DNA from: Bog-159 sp035602155
GTDB lineage: Bacteria > Acidobacteriota > Terriglobia > Bryobacterales > Bryobacteraceae
Assembly: GCA_035602155.1 (NCBI GenBank)
Contig: DATNMW010000281.1
Location: forward strand, 1 to 14,249
Direction of reading: 5' to 3'
Length of the DNA: 14,249 bases
Each line of letters opens with the position of its first letter. The first letter of the stretch is position 1. Shown here one piece after another: positions 1-6,881 of the stretch. A program made the translations under genes and the position numbers. The notes beneath the pieces were generated by a model. That model had not been told where the DNA came from. It saw only the letters and a program-made list of their open reading frames with translations, and searched no databases.

Positions 1-696
1 CTCCAGGCGGCGTGCGATTTCAAGCATCGCCGCGGAACCCTCGCCGCCGAACAGCACTAAGCCGGTGGGCCATTCCGGGTCAAGCCCGAGGCGCTGCCTC
101 CCGGCAATCCTGTCGGCGTCGACTGGCGCATAAAAACGCGGGTTCAGGATCATGCCCGACGTGCGAAAGATGCGGTTCGCCGCGTGTCCCAATTCCCGCG
201 CTTGCCTCACCGCGCGCTCCGAGCCGCAAATCAGATATTGCTCCTGGCGCTCGATCCAGAAGTGCGGCGGATAGTCGGCGATATCCGTAAGTATGGTGAC
301 CAGCGGCGTGCCCGGCAGCGCGGCTTCCAGGCTCAGCTTCAATGCGCGGTTGAAATTCGGGATCAAAGACACCACCATATCCGGCTGCCCCGCGCGCCAG
401 AAATCGCGTAACAGCCGGACCAGCCTGGGCTGAAACAAACGGATAACAACATGTAGTCCTTGCAGTAGCTCACCGGAACCCAGCGTCCAACCCTTTTTAA
501 GCAGCAGGTTGTAACAATCCTGCAGCCGGATGCCCGTGATCCGGCGGAAGATATCGAGGCTATCGAGCTGCTCCTGCAGGTTCACCATGCGGATCTCCCA
601 CGGCCGGCCTTGTTGCGCAATGACCTGCTGCAAGGCCATAGCCGCGCTGCGATGCCCGCCGCCCGCATCGAAGTAGATGAAATCGAGCTTTTTCAC
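1..696 (-). CDS. Partial GT28/MGDG-synthase-like glycosyltransferase (5' part, runs off left edge)
   Basis: The frame is open for 232 codons from a GTG at 694-696 to the window edge, so the C-terminal part is missing. The N-terminus reads FDAGGGHRSAAMAL (about residues 9-22), the glycine-rich GGGH loop typical of monogalactosyl/diglucosyl diacylglycerol synthases. ILTDIADYPPHFW (about 137-149) matches the acceptor-domain region of that family, and FGGEGSAAMLEIA near the edge matches the start of the nucleotide-sugar-binding domain. The family moves a sugar from a UDP-sugar to diacylglycerol at the inner membrane face; MurG is a distant relative. The GTG start is chosen because the GGGH strand must begin right after it and no in-frame start lies upstream. 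No Shine-Dalgarno is visible; a promoter six bases upstream suggests a leaderless transcript. The divergent PAP2 phosphatase fits lipid metabolism. The exact sugar and acceptor cannot be told. Confidence 0.82.
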   Translation of the reverse strand, partial: MKKLDFIYFDAGGGHRSAAMALQQVIAQQGRPWEIRMVNLQEQLDSLDIFRRITGIRLQDCYNLLLKKGWTLGSGELLQGLHVVIRLFQPRLVRLLRDFWRAGQPDMVVSLIPNFNRALKLSLEAALPGTPLVTILTDIADYPPHFWIERQEQYLICGSERAVRQARELGHAANRIFRTSGMILNPRFYAPVDADRIAGRQRLGLDPEWPTGLVLFGGEGSAAMLEIARRLE

Positions 697-731
697 ACTT
701 TGATTTCACCAAGCTTTCAACTAAATGTCAT
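694..731 (-). promoter_or_regulatory. Promoter of the glycosyltransferase gene, apparently leaderless
   Basis: On the minus strand, ATGACA (726-731, five of six to TTGACA) is followed after 17 bases by TGAAAT (703-708, four of six to TATAAT). Six bases then separate the -10 box from the GTG start. With that geometry transcription would begin at or next to the start codon. Seen in sequence; activity is inferred. Confidence 0.5.
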
Positions 732-768
732 GTTCTTGTAGGATTATGGGACTATAAATTAAGGTGGG

Positions 769-1290
769 ATGGTGTTAGAGTTCATCACAGCGCGCGATTA
801 TAGCCTGATGCACCGTGTGCACCGGTGGCCGGCGCCGCGTTGGATCCGCGTATGGATGATCTGCGCCACGCGCGGCGGCGATGGCTGGCTGTGGTACGCC
901 ATGGGCCTCGTCATCCTGCTGTTTGGCGGCCCCACGCGCTTCGCGGCGGTGGGCACGGCGGCTATCGCGGCGGCCCTCGGAATCGCAGTGTTCCTTTCCT
1001 TGAAGAAGCGCACCAACCGCAGACGCCCTTGCGCTATCGAGCCGCACTGTTGGGCTAGACTGCTGCCCCCGGACCGCTTTTCCTTCCCCTCCGGCCACAC
1101 GATTACCGCCTTTGCGGTGGCGCTCTCGCTGGCGGCTTTCTATCCGGGCCTGCTCGCCGGGTTGCTGTTCTGCGCCGCTAGCATCGCGCTATCGCGCATC
1201 CTGTTGGGCATGCATTTCTTGAGTGACGTCCTGGCGGGCGCGCTGATTGGCTCCGTCCTGGCGTATAGCACCGTCTGGCTGATGCGGTAG
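769..1290 (+). CDS. PAP2-family membrane phosphatase
   Basis: This 173-aa protein carries the three acid-phosphatase signature blocks: K79-x6-R86-P87, P107-S-G-H110, and S142-R-x5-H149-x3-D153. H110 would be the general acid and H149 the nucleophile. Hydrophobic stretches at about 41-56, 58-77, 113-139 and 152-170 indicate an integral membrane protein with the catalytic loops on one face. Family members remove phosphate from phosphatidate, phosphatidylglycerol phosphate or undecaprenyl pyrophosphate; which applies here is not visible. The start at 769 is preceded by AAGG at 761-764; a second in-frame ATG at 808 is less likely. The gene is divergent from a glycolipid-type glycosyltransferase, 72 bp away, consistent with envelope lipid turnover. 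A TATAAA at 753-758 could be its -10 box. Confidence 0.9.
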   Translation: MVLEFITARDYSLMHRVHRWPAPRWIRVWMICATRGGDGWLWYAMGLVILLFGGPTRFAAVGTAAIAAALGIAVFLSLKKRTNRRRPCAIEPHCWARLLPPDRFSFPSGHTITAFAVALSLAAFYPGLLAGLLFCAASIALSRILLGMHFLSDVLAGALIGSVLAYSTVWLMR

Positions 1291-1310
1291 AGAGCAGCGG
1301 CGTCCGGAGT

Positions 1311-1316
1311 TAGAAT
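1311..1316 (+). promoter_or_regulatory. -10 box TAGAAT six bases before the TPR gene start
   Basis: TAGAAT lies exactly six bases upstream of the ATG at 1323, and no Shine-Dalgarno is present between them. TAGAGA at 1288-1293, 17 bases further upstream, matches TTGACA at four of six positions. The layout suggests a leaderless transcript (inference). Confidence 0.4.
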
Positions 1317-1322
1317 CTGTAT

Positions 1323-1817
1323 ATGCTCTGCCTCCGCAATGTTTGCCTGATCCTGGTCTGCGCCGCGACGCTGGCCCTCGCTGCGCCGCAACCGGCCACC
1401 AGCATGGAACTGCGGTTCGACCGCCTGACGAGCGCCTTAACTCTGCTGAGCGACGCCGACCGCAAGATCGTGGATGAAGCGGCCCAACTGATCCGCGAAG
1501 GCGAACACGTAGGCGCGCTGGCGCGGCTTTCCACACTGACGCATTCAAATCCGGACAACTCGTCGCTGCGCATTCTGATGGCCTATGCGCAGCTTCAACT
1601 CGGCAACCTGACCGGCGCGCTGGATGAGGCCAAGAAGGCGCACGATGCGCCCAACGGAAACAGCTACAGGTGTTACTTTCTGGCCAAGATCGCGTTCCTG
1701 ACCGGCGATTCCGTCACCTGCCGGCGGGAACTGAATCACGCGAAGAACGCCGGCGATATGACGGAAGATGTCCGGCAGTTGCAGAACGACCTGAAGAAAG
1801 CCAAACCGAAGAGTTAA
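1323..1817 (+). CDS. Exported TPR-like protein of unknown role
   Basis: This 164-aa protein begins with a signal peptide: a short basic start, a hydrophobic core from about residue 7 to 20, and an ALA-A cleavage site near 20-21. The rest is helical and resembles two to three tetratricopeptide repeats, for example GALARLSTLTHSNPDNSSLR, then ILMAYAQLQLGNLTGALDEA (about 83-102), and a third helix pair around CYFLAKIAFLTGD. Such repeats bind peptides or partner proteins; no enzyme motif is seen. It is probably periplasmic. It begins 32 bp after the PAP2 stop and ends 24 bp before the VOC gene, but both this gene and the next have their own candidate -10 boxes, so a strict operon is uncertain. Confidence 0.75.
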   Translation: MLCLRNVCLILVCAATLALAAPQPATSMELRFDRLTSALTLLSDADRKIVDEAAQLIREGEHVGALARLSTLTHSNPDNSSLRILMAYAQLQLGNLTGALDEAKKAHDAPNGNSYRCYFLAKIAFLTGDSVTCRRELNHAKNAGDMTEDVRQLQNDLKKAKPKS

Positions 1818-1826
1818 GTCCAATCC

Positions 1827-1835
1827 TGTTACAAT
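1827..1835 (+). promoter_or_regulatory. Extended -10 (TGtTACAAT) six bases before the VOC gene start
   Basis: TG at 1827-1828, one base, then TACAAT at 1830-1835, a classic extended -10 element. The ATG follows after six bases (1842) with no ribosome binding site. No good -35 is seen, as is usual for extended -10 promoters. Spacing equals that at the TPR gene and the glycosyltransferase gene. Confidence 0.5.
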
Positions 1836-1841
1836 CGCCCT

Positions 1842-2216
1842 ATGTTTAGAGGATTGGAGCACACGGCCATCGCCTCGCCCGACCCGCGCACTCTGGCCGA
1901 GTGGTACGCCGCGCATCTGGAGTTCGTCATCAATTACGAGTACGCCGGCAACTACTTCGTGCGCGCGTCCAACGGCACTATGCTGGAGATCATCCCCGGT
2001 AAAGGCGCGCTGACGCCGCCGCAGTTCGACGACCCCGGCATCCGCCACTTGGCTATCGACGTGGACGACTTCGACGCCGCCCATGCGCGCCTGAAGGCCG
2101 CCGGCGTCCGCTTCCTGGGCGAGCCCATGAACAGACAAGGCAACCGGCTTTTGTTTTTTGCGGATCACGACGGCAACATCCTGCATCTGATTCACAGGGA
2201 AAGGCCGCTGCCCTAA
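1842..2216 (+). CDS. VOC/glyoxalase-fold protein
   Basis: This 124-aa protein has the two beta-alpha-beta-beta-beta halves of the vicinal oxygen chelate fold. The first half starts GLEHTAIASPD and holds a TMLEIIP strand; the second starts GIRHLAIDVDDFDAAHARLKA and ends DHDGNILHLI. Expected metal ligands are H7, E49 and H69. The fourth position, usually Glu in DGNxxE, is H115 here. The family includes glyoxalase I, dioxygenases and resistance proteins; substrate cannot be assigned. The MFS gene begins four bases after its stop, so the two are probably co-transcribed. Together they may form a detoxification or resistance pair (inference). Confidence 0.82.
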   Translation: MFRGLEHTAIASPDPRTLAEWYAAHLEFVINYEYAGNYFVRASNGTMLEIIPGKGALTPPQFDDPGIRHLAIDVDDFDAAHARLKAAGVRFLGEPMNRQGNRLLFFADHDGNILHLIHRERPLP

Positions 2217-2220
2217 ACTT

Positions 2221-3426
2221 GTGCCGAGCCGGGTCTTCAAGGCTTTCCATTACCGCGAATTCCGCCTGCTCTGGTTTGGCGCTTGCACTTCGTCGATCGG
2301 CACCTGGATGCAGATCGTAGCGCAGAGTTGGCTGGTCTTTTCAATCTCCAAGTCTGCTTTCATGCTGGGCCTGGACGGCTTCCTGGGGCAAATTCCCATC
2401 GTGCTGTTTTCGCTGATCGGCGGCGTGATCGCCGACCGCATCGACCGCCGGCGCGTGCTGCTGGGATCGCAATACGTGCAGATGACGTCCGCCTTCTTGT
2501 TGACCTTGCTGATCGCGTTCAACGTGGTGAAGGTCTGGCACATCCTGAGCCTGTCTTTCGTGGTGGGATGCGCGCAGTCCTTCGGCGGCCCCGCCTACTC
2601 GGCGCTGGTCCCCATGCTGGTCGAAAAAGAAGACTTGCCGAACGCCATTGCGCTCAATTCCATCCAGTTCAACCTGGCGCGCGTGATCGGACCCGTGCTG
2701 GGTGGCCTGGCGCTCACCGGCCTGGGAGCTGCGTGGTGCTTCGGACTCAACGGCCTGTCGTTCGTGGCTGTGATTATCTCGCTGCTGCTGTTAACGGTCA
2801 CGTTCGTGCCGCCGAAGACCGACGAATCCATATTGACCGGCGTGAAGCAGGGCATCGGATTCGTGCGCAAACAGGGCGCCATGGTGGGGCTGATCGCGCT
2901 GGCATTTTGCATGACCGCGATGGCCATACCGGTCCTCACCTTTCTGCCGGTCTTCGCCAAGGACGTCTTCCACCGCGGACCGACGGCCTTCACCATCTTG
3001 CTCTCGTGCTCGGGGGTGGGATCGGTGGCCGGCGCCCTGATCGTGGCCGCCCTCGGCAACGTGCAGAACAAGGGGCGGATCGCGCTGCTGACGCTGCTGC
3101 TGCTGGGTGGCGCTATTGCCGGATTCGCCGTTTCCAAGTCGATTGTGCTGAGCGGCGCGCTCCTCATCCTTTCCGGCGCGGCGATGATGGGCGTGTTCTC
3201 GATGGTGAGCTCGCTGGTGCAGCTCATCACTCCGAACGAAATGCGCGGCCGCGTGATGAGCGTATATAACCTGGCGTTCCGCGGCGGCATGCCGCTAGGC
3301 AGCTTGGCTACCGGATGGCTGGTGCCGATCTTCTCCGCGCCGCACGTGCTGGCGGTGAATGGCTTGCTCCTGGTGGCGGTGGGGTTCTATTTTCTGCTGG
3401 TGCAGCGGCGCGTGGCCGCGCTGTAG
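2221..3426 (+). CDS. MFS transporter, EntS/MFS_3 type exporter
   Basis: The protein is 401 aa with about twelve hydrophobic segments. The N-terminus (ALF-like HYREFRLLWFGACTSSIGTW) and the loop-2/3 motif ADRIDRRRVLLGSQ are typical of the MFS_3 group that includes the enterobactin exporter EntS and macrolide-type efflux proteins. The second half repeats the pattern, with NEMRGRVMSVYN near residue 338 as the loop equivalent. It is a proton-coupled inner membrane exporter; the substrate is unknown. The start is GTG at 2221, four bases after the VOC stop, chosen because the conserved N-terminal helix begins immediately and no later Met precedes it. Translational coupling to the VOC gene is likely. 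It ends 11 bp from the convergent hydrolase. Confidence 0.88.
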   Translation: MPSRVFKAFHYREFRLLWFGACTSSIGTWMQIVAQSWLVFSISKSAFMLGLDGFLGQIPIVLFSLIGGVIADRIDRRRVLLGSQYVQMTSAFLLTLLIAFNVVKVWHILSLSFVVGCAQSFGGPAYSALVPMLVEKEDLPNAIALNSIQFNLARVIGPVLGGLALTGLGAAWCFGLNGLSFVAVIISLLLLTVTFVPPKTDESILTGVKQGIGFVRKQGAMVGLIALAFCMTAMAIPVLTFLPVFAKDVFHRGPTAFTILLSCSGVGSVAGALIVAALGNVQNKGRIALLTLLLLGGAIAGFAVSKSIVLSGALLILSGAAMMGVFSMVSSLVQLITPNEMRGRVMSVYNLAFRGGMPLGSLATGWLVPIFSAPHVLAVNGLLLVAVGFYFLLVQRRVAAL

Positions 3427-3437
3427 GCGATGCGCAG

Positions 3438-4280
3438 TTAAGACGCCGCTCCCGCCGCCGCCCCCTTGAAAAACGTCAGAAGATCTGCGTTGATTTCTTC
3501 CGGGTTGGTCGTAGCCATACCATGCGGAAACCCCGGATAGACCTTCAGAGTGGCCTTCTTCAGCAACTTCGCGGACATTAGACCCGAGGCGCCGATCGGG
3601 ACAATCTGATCGTCGTCGCCATGCATCACCAGCACGGGTATATCGATCTTTTTCAGATCTTCGGTGAAATCGGTCTCCGAAAACGCCCTGATGCAGTCGT
3701 AATGGGCTTTGATTCCGCCCAGCATCCCTTGCAGCCACCAGTGCTCCCTTACGCCTTCGGAAATCTTTGCGCCCGGCCGGTTGTATCCGTAAAATGGCAG
3801 TGTAAGGTCTTTGTAAAACTGCGGCCGATTACTTGCTACTCCGGCCCGGATGCCGTCAAACACCTCGATTGGCAAGCCGCCAGGATTCTTGTCCGTTTTC
3901 AGCATGAGGGGCGGCACGGCACTCACTAACACAGCTTTGGCGACGCGCCTGGTACCGTGACGCCCCAGATAGCGCGCGACCTCGCCGCCGCCGGTGGAAT
4001 GGCCAACCATGATTGCGTCCTTGAGGTCGAGCACTTTGAACAGCGCCGCAAGATCGTCCGCGTAAGTGTCCATCTCATTGCCGTCCCACGTCTGGCTGGA
4101 GCGCCCATGACCCCGCCGGTCGTGCGCGATCACGCGATAGCCGTGCTGGCCGAAGAACAGCATCTGCGTGTCCCAGTCGTCCGCGGTCAGCGGCCACCCG
4201 TGAGAAAACACGATCGGCTGTCCCGTACCCCAGTCCTTGTAGTAAATTTGTGTCCCGTCCCTAGTCGTGATAGTCGCCAT
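3438..4280 (-). CDS. Alpha/beta hydrolase, non-haem chloroperoxidase/arylesterase type
   Basis: The protein is 280 aa, the normal length for bacterial chloroperoxidase-like esterases. The oxyanion region is FSHGWP (about 25-30), the nucleophile elbow GHSTGGG puts Ser at 95, the acid is Asp224 in HGDDDQIVP, and the catalytic His253 lies in GFPHGM. AHDRRGHGRS (52-61) is also a family hallmark. These enzymes hydrolyse aryl esters or perform perhydrolysis giving apparent haloperoxidase activity. No signal peptide, so cytoplasmic. ATG at 4278-4280 is preferred over the upstream Met at 4311-4313 because AAGGAGA sits eight bases before it and family members begin with the same MATITTRDG-like strand. 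The divergent neighbour is a ruined AraC-type regulator that may once have controlled it. Confidence 0.92.
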   Translation of the reverse strand: MATITTRDGTQIYYKDWGTGQPIVFSHGWPLTADDWDTQMLFFGQHGYRVIAHDRRGHGRSSQTWDGNEMDTYADDLAALFKVLDLKDAIMVGHSTGGGEVARYLGRHGTRRVAKAVLVSAVPPLMLKTDKNPGGLPIEVFDGIRAGVASNRPQFYKDLTLPFYGYNRPGAKISEGVREHWWLQGMLGGIKAHYDCIRAFSETDFTEDLKKIDIPVLVMHGDDDQIVPIGASGLMSAKLLKKATLKVYPGFPHGMATTNPEEINADLLTFFKGAAAGAAS

Positions 4281-4583
4281 ACGATAATCTCCTTTGCTGT
4301 GTTGCCGCGCCAATTAAATTAGAGTTGCCGAAGTTACTTCCGCCAGGAACCATGTGCGCCGGCCGGTTTGGTCGATTCAACTCGCGCCTTCCCGCTCCCG
4401 CCGGCCGGGCCTTGCGCGGTTAGCCGGCTCAAAGACGGCAATTGGGATGCGGAACAAGGCTCCATGCCAGCCGGCGCTTTGCGATAATTCTTTCGACCCT
4501 TTGATTTAAGCGCAAACCGAGGCGTCCGGGCAATGGGCACAACTGACATATAGCGGGGCAAATCCGACAAGTGCTGACGGCCG
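4281..4583. other. Intergenic region between hydrolase and decayed AraC-type regulator
   Basis: This stretch of about 300 bp holds the ribosome binding site of the hydrolase (4283-4292 region, minus strand). Near the right end it contains a pair of direct repeats described separately. CGCCGGCCGG occurs twice, near 4358 and 4398. The open frames crossing it on the minus strand show no recognisable domain and run antisense to the regulator remnant, so I do not call them genes. Confidence 0.6.
4535..4569 (+). promoter_or_regulatory. Direct-repeat operator, AraC-like, 21-bp period
   Basis: GGGCACAACTGACA (4535-4548) and GGGCAAATCCGACA (4556-4569) agree at 11 of 14 positions and start exactly 21 bp apart, two helical turns. 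That is the arrangement of half-sites bound by AraC-family proteins, whose two helix-turn-helix units contact successive major grooves. The pair lies about 15 bp before the remnant regulator and about 255 bp from the hydrolase start. Binding is inferred, not shown. Confidence 0.45.
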
Positions 4584-5253
4584 AGGCTCGCCGAGATAGG
4601 AGTGCCGATCTATCCGGGAGCGCAGGCCGCCGCGGTCGCCGGGCTACCGATCTTTTTGTGATGGCAAGATCGCCTAAGCGCGGTGGGCAGGAAGCGCCAT
4701 CTCTGAGGACCAGCCACTGCAGACTGGACGGCGGCAGCCCGCAACCCGAGCGCGTATTCGAGATACGCACGCGGGAAATCGAGAAGCAATGGTGGCCTTG
4801 ATCCTGCCGCCCAGCCCGGATCCCGGCGGCGTCATGGCGTGGATCGATCTTGGCCTCCAATCGATTTACCGGTGGATCCGTCCGAACGTCATGAGGGCTA
4901 CGGCGCGCTTCTTTTTCGTCGACTCCGCCGGACGCGGGCAGCGTTCTAATTCGGGCTTGGCTCCGAGGTTGCATCATGGGGATGAGGCCATGGTACAAAT
5001 TCAGCACTGGCTCCAGGTTCATTACCCCCAAGATCCGGCGGTTCTCGCGCCAGCGGCACGCGCCAAACGAGATTGCCTTTATGGTCGGCTACCGGGATCC
5101 GGGAGCGTTTCGCAAGGTCTTCCATAGAACAACGGGCGGCTCTCGCCCGGAGGTTATCGCCGGCGTTTCGGCATTGGCGAGCGCGAAACTCGCAGGGCGC
5201 AACGCCATTGCCGGATTCTCCGTTCCAAGTCGAATTGTCTTGGGCGATGGTGA
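4584..5253 (+). pseudogene. Decayed GlxA/AraC-type transcriptional regulator with frameshifts and internal deletions
   Basis: Pieces of one protein appear in order but in different frames. Frame 3 around 4584-4650 gives IGVPIYPGAQAAAVAGL, the start of a DJ-1/PfpI-like domain. Frame 2 around 4645-4765 gives ATDLFVMARSPKRGGQEAP and SHCRLDGG. Frame 1 from 4789 gives VALILPPS, then GGVMAWIDLGL and HGDEAMVQIQHWLQVHYPQD. Frame 2 from about 5060 gives IAFMVGYRDPGAFRKVFH, the second AraC helix-turn-helix. Frame 1 from 5140 gives LSPGGYRRRFG, ending at TGA 5251-5253. Intact relatives are about 320-330 aa. Here most of the DJ-1-like domain and the first helix-turn-helix are missing. Such regulators normally act as DNA-binding activators; this copy cannot make a working protein. 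The family match is from memory of GlxA-type proteins. Confidence 0.82.
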
Positions 5254-5268
5254 GATCGCTGATGCGCA

Positions 5269-5284
5269 GTGGGGCCTCCCCCAC
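5269..5284. terminator. Hairpin between convergent genes, possible bidirectional terminator
   Basis: GTGGGG (5269-5274) pairs perfectly with CCCCAC (5279-5284) around a four-base loop, 16 bases after the pseudogene stop and about 40 bases beyond the beta-propeller stop. A short AAATTC follows, but no clear T-run, so termination is only probable. Confidence 0.4.
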
Positions 5285-5325
5285 AAATTCATCGCATTTT
5301 CAAGGTATGCGAGACCTATCCGCGA

Positions 5326-6339
5326 CTAGGTGGGCCGGATGGGGACCGTGGGGTGAGTAGGTTTGCCGGGCGCCGCTGGGACGAAGTAGACCGCGGCCTT
5401 CCCCGGAGCACCGTCGCGCACCACGTAAAGAGGTCCCTGGCCGGCGCCATTGAGCAGGAATGTCACCGAATCGCCGAAGAGGTCAAGGCGGGTGGGCGTG
5501 AAGTTGAGATCCAGGCTCTGGACGGGCGCCCGCGAGGCGATATCGTAAACCGACAAGGACCGGCTGCCGGCATTGGCCGCGTAGAGCCGCTGCCCATCGG
5601 CGGAAACCTGTATTCCGGCCGGCGAATTGATGCCGCTATCGTTTGCGAACAGGACCGCCGCGGGCGTTCCAGCATAGCTCTGCACTTGCCAGATCTGTTG
5701 CGCCTGGTTATCGGCGAAGTACAGACTATTGCCCGACAAATCGATGGCGGACGGGCTGACGGAGTGCGCGATACGCTGGATACCCGAGGAAGCGCTGGCC
5801 AAATAGATACCGCCGGCCTCGGTCGAAGCCACTCCCACGATCAGGCGCTGCCCGTCGAAAGCCAGCGCTGTCACCTGTCCGGGAAGACCCGAGAGGTCGA
5901 TGGGCACGCCGGCTATCGGCGATAGCCCGAGGCCGCTGAGGATCTGCGCCTGGCCGGTGCGTGAGGAATAGACCGCTGCGGTACTGCCGGTAATGCTAAC
6001 GGGAGGCCAAGCGAAATGATCCACGCCGGCGATTGTGCCCGGCACATGTAGAGCTACAGGCGGAGCTGCGCTGCGCAGGCCGGTGTACAGCATGAGCCGT
6101 CCCATTTGCTGGACGGCCAGCGCCGCGGAGCCATCCGGCGCGACGGACGCGGTTTTCAGCCCGGCCGCGACTACGTTGCCCAGATACGCGGCGCCGGGGA
6201 TGCCCAGCATGGGACGGACCGCCCCCGACGGCGCATCGAAGATGAAGCCGGTGACCGGGCCTGCCACACCCGCCGAGGGCTGCGCCCAGCCGGAAATCGC
6301 GAGCGCGCAAAGCGCCATGCAAAGTCTGCAAGTATGCAT
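5326..6339 (-). CDS. Secreted beta-propeller-like protein of unknown function
   Basis: The frame from ATG 6337-6339 gives 337 aa. It begins with a signal peptide (hydrophobic core CMALCALAISGWA, cleavage near AQP). The rest is rich in short beta repeats of the kind VTALAFDGQRLIVGVASTEA, AIDLSGNSLYFADN and IQVSADGQRLYAANAGSRS. The last resembles the YNVTN/SMP-30-like blades of lactonase-type or NHL propellers. No catalytic residues can be named. It is probably periplasmic or secreted. The frame stays open 32 codons further upstream to 6435, but that stretch would put a long charged region before the signal peptide and overlap rpiB, so I reject it. A second Met seven codons later is an alternative start. 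The C-terminus is Pro/Thr-rich (about the last 15 residues). No Shine-Dalgarno is visible; TATAAA lies just before the ATG. Confidence 0.72.
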   Translation of the reverse strand: MHTCRLCMALCALAISGWAQPSAGVAGPVTGFIFDAPSGAVRPMLGIPGAAYLGNVVAAGLKTASVAPDGSAALAVQQMGRLMLYTGLRSAAPPVALHVPGTIAGVDHFAWPPVSITGSTAAVYSSRTGQAQILSGLGLSPIAGVPIDLSGLPGQVTALAFDGQRLIVGVASTEAGGIYLASASSGIQRIAHSVSPSAIDLSGNSLYFADNQAQQIWQVQSYAGTPAAVLFANDSGINSPAGIQVSADGQRLYAANAGSRSLSVYDIASRAPVQSLDLNFTPTRLDLFGDSVTFLLNGAGQGPLYVVRDGAPGKAAVYFVPAAPGKPTHPTVPIRPT

Positions 6340-6395
6340 ATATTTATACAGAGGCCGCGCCGGTCCCAAAATCTCACGACGCCACACTAGCAAGT

Positions 6396-6416
6396 ATAGC
6401 GCTATGATGGGAGTCC
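6396..6416 (+). promoter_or_regulatory. rpiB promoter -10 with overlapping palindrome and RBS
   Basis: TATGAT at 6403-6408 is a good -10 box, eight bases before the rpiB ATG. ATAGCGCTAT at 6396-6405 is a perfect ten-base palindrome overlapping it, a possible operator. GGGAG at 6409-6413 could serve as ribosome binding site. No convincing -35 was found. Confidence 0.4.
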
Positions 6417-6869
6417 ATGAAGGTGGCAGTGGCAAGCGATCACGCCGGTTACCCGCTGAAGGCGCGGATTATCGAGGAATTGGGCAAGATGGGACACGAG
6501 ACCGCGGATCTGGGCACGGATTCGACGGACCCCGTGGATTACCCGGACTACTCGCGCGCGGTGGCCGAGGCGGTAATCGGGGGAAGGGCCGATCGGGCTA
6601 TCCTGCTATGCGGCAGTGGCGCGGGGGCCTGCGTGGCCGCCAACAAGTTCAAGGGCGTACGGGCCGCGACCTGCCACGACCCCTTTTCCGCACATCAGGC
6701 CGTGGAAGACGACGACGTGAACGTGATGTGCTTGGGCGCGCGCGTGGTCGGTCCGGAGTTGGCCGTCGAACTGGTGCGCCGGTACATGGGAGCGAAATTC
6801 TCGGGAGCGGAGCGGCACAGGCGCAGGCTGGGGAAAATCGCCGGCTTCGAAGAGGAGTTCGGGCGCTAG
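6417..6869 (+). CDS. rpiB: Ribose-5-phosphate isomerase B family protein
   Basis: The 150-aa protein matches the RpiB/LacAB fold over its full length: VASDHAGYPLK (5-15), DYPDYSRAVA (41-50), LLCGSGAGACVAANKFKGVRA with Cys65 as the expected base for enediol formation, and LGARVVGPELA (107-117). RpiB interconverts ribose 5-phosphate and ribulose 5-phosphate in the pentose phosphate pathway, in the cytoplasm. Cys65 and Ser67 occupy the places of E. coli C66 and T68. The residue equivalent to E. coli H99 is Asp98 here (VEDDDVN), a notable change, although His87 lies nearby. It is followed after 12 bp by the yjbQ-like gene, which overlaps the PilZ gene, so the three probably form an operon. Confidence 0.88.
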   Translation: MKVAVASDHAGYPLKARIIEELGKMGHETADLGTDSTDPVDYPDYSRAVAEAVIGGRADRAILLCGSGAGACVAANKFKGVRAATCHDPFSAHQAVEDDDVNVMCLGARVVGPELAVELVRRYMGAKFSGAERHRRRLGKIAGFEEEFGR

Positions 6870-6881
6870 GCCGGTTTCCGC

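Noticed and set aside
2283..3269. Long open frame (328 codons) on the plus strand inside the MFS gene
   Set aside because: It is an Arg/His-rich out-of-frame reading of a clear transporter, with no hydrophobic segments.
4429..5031. 200-codon open frame on the minus strand
   Set aside because: It lies antisense to the AraC-type remnant, has no domain and no ribosome binding site; the collinear AraC pieces explain the region better.
5269..5284. Hairpin GTGGGG-CCTC-CCCCAC as a fourth REP-like element
   Set aside because: No GTAG at its foot and no CAGGC core, so it is listed only as a possible terminator.
6340..6435. Upstream extension of the beta-propeller protein
   Set aside because: It would put 32 residues before an obvious signal peptide and overlap the start of rpiB.
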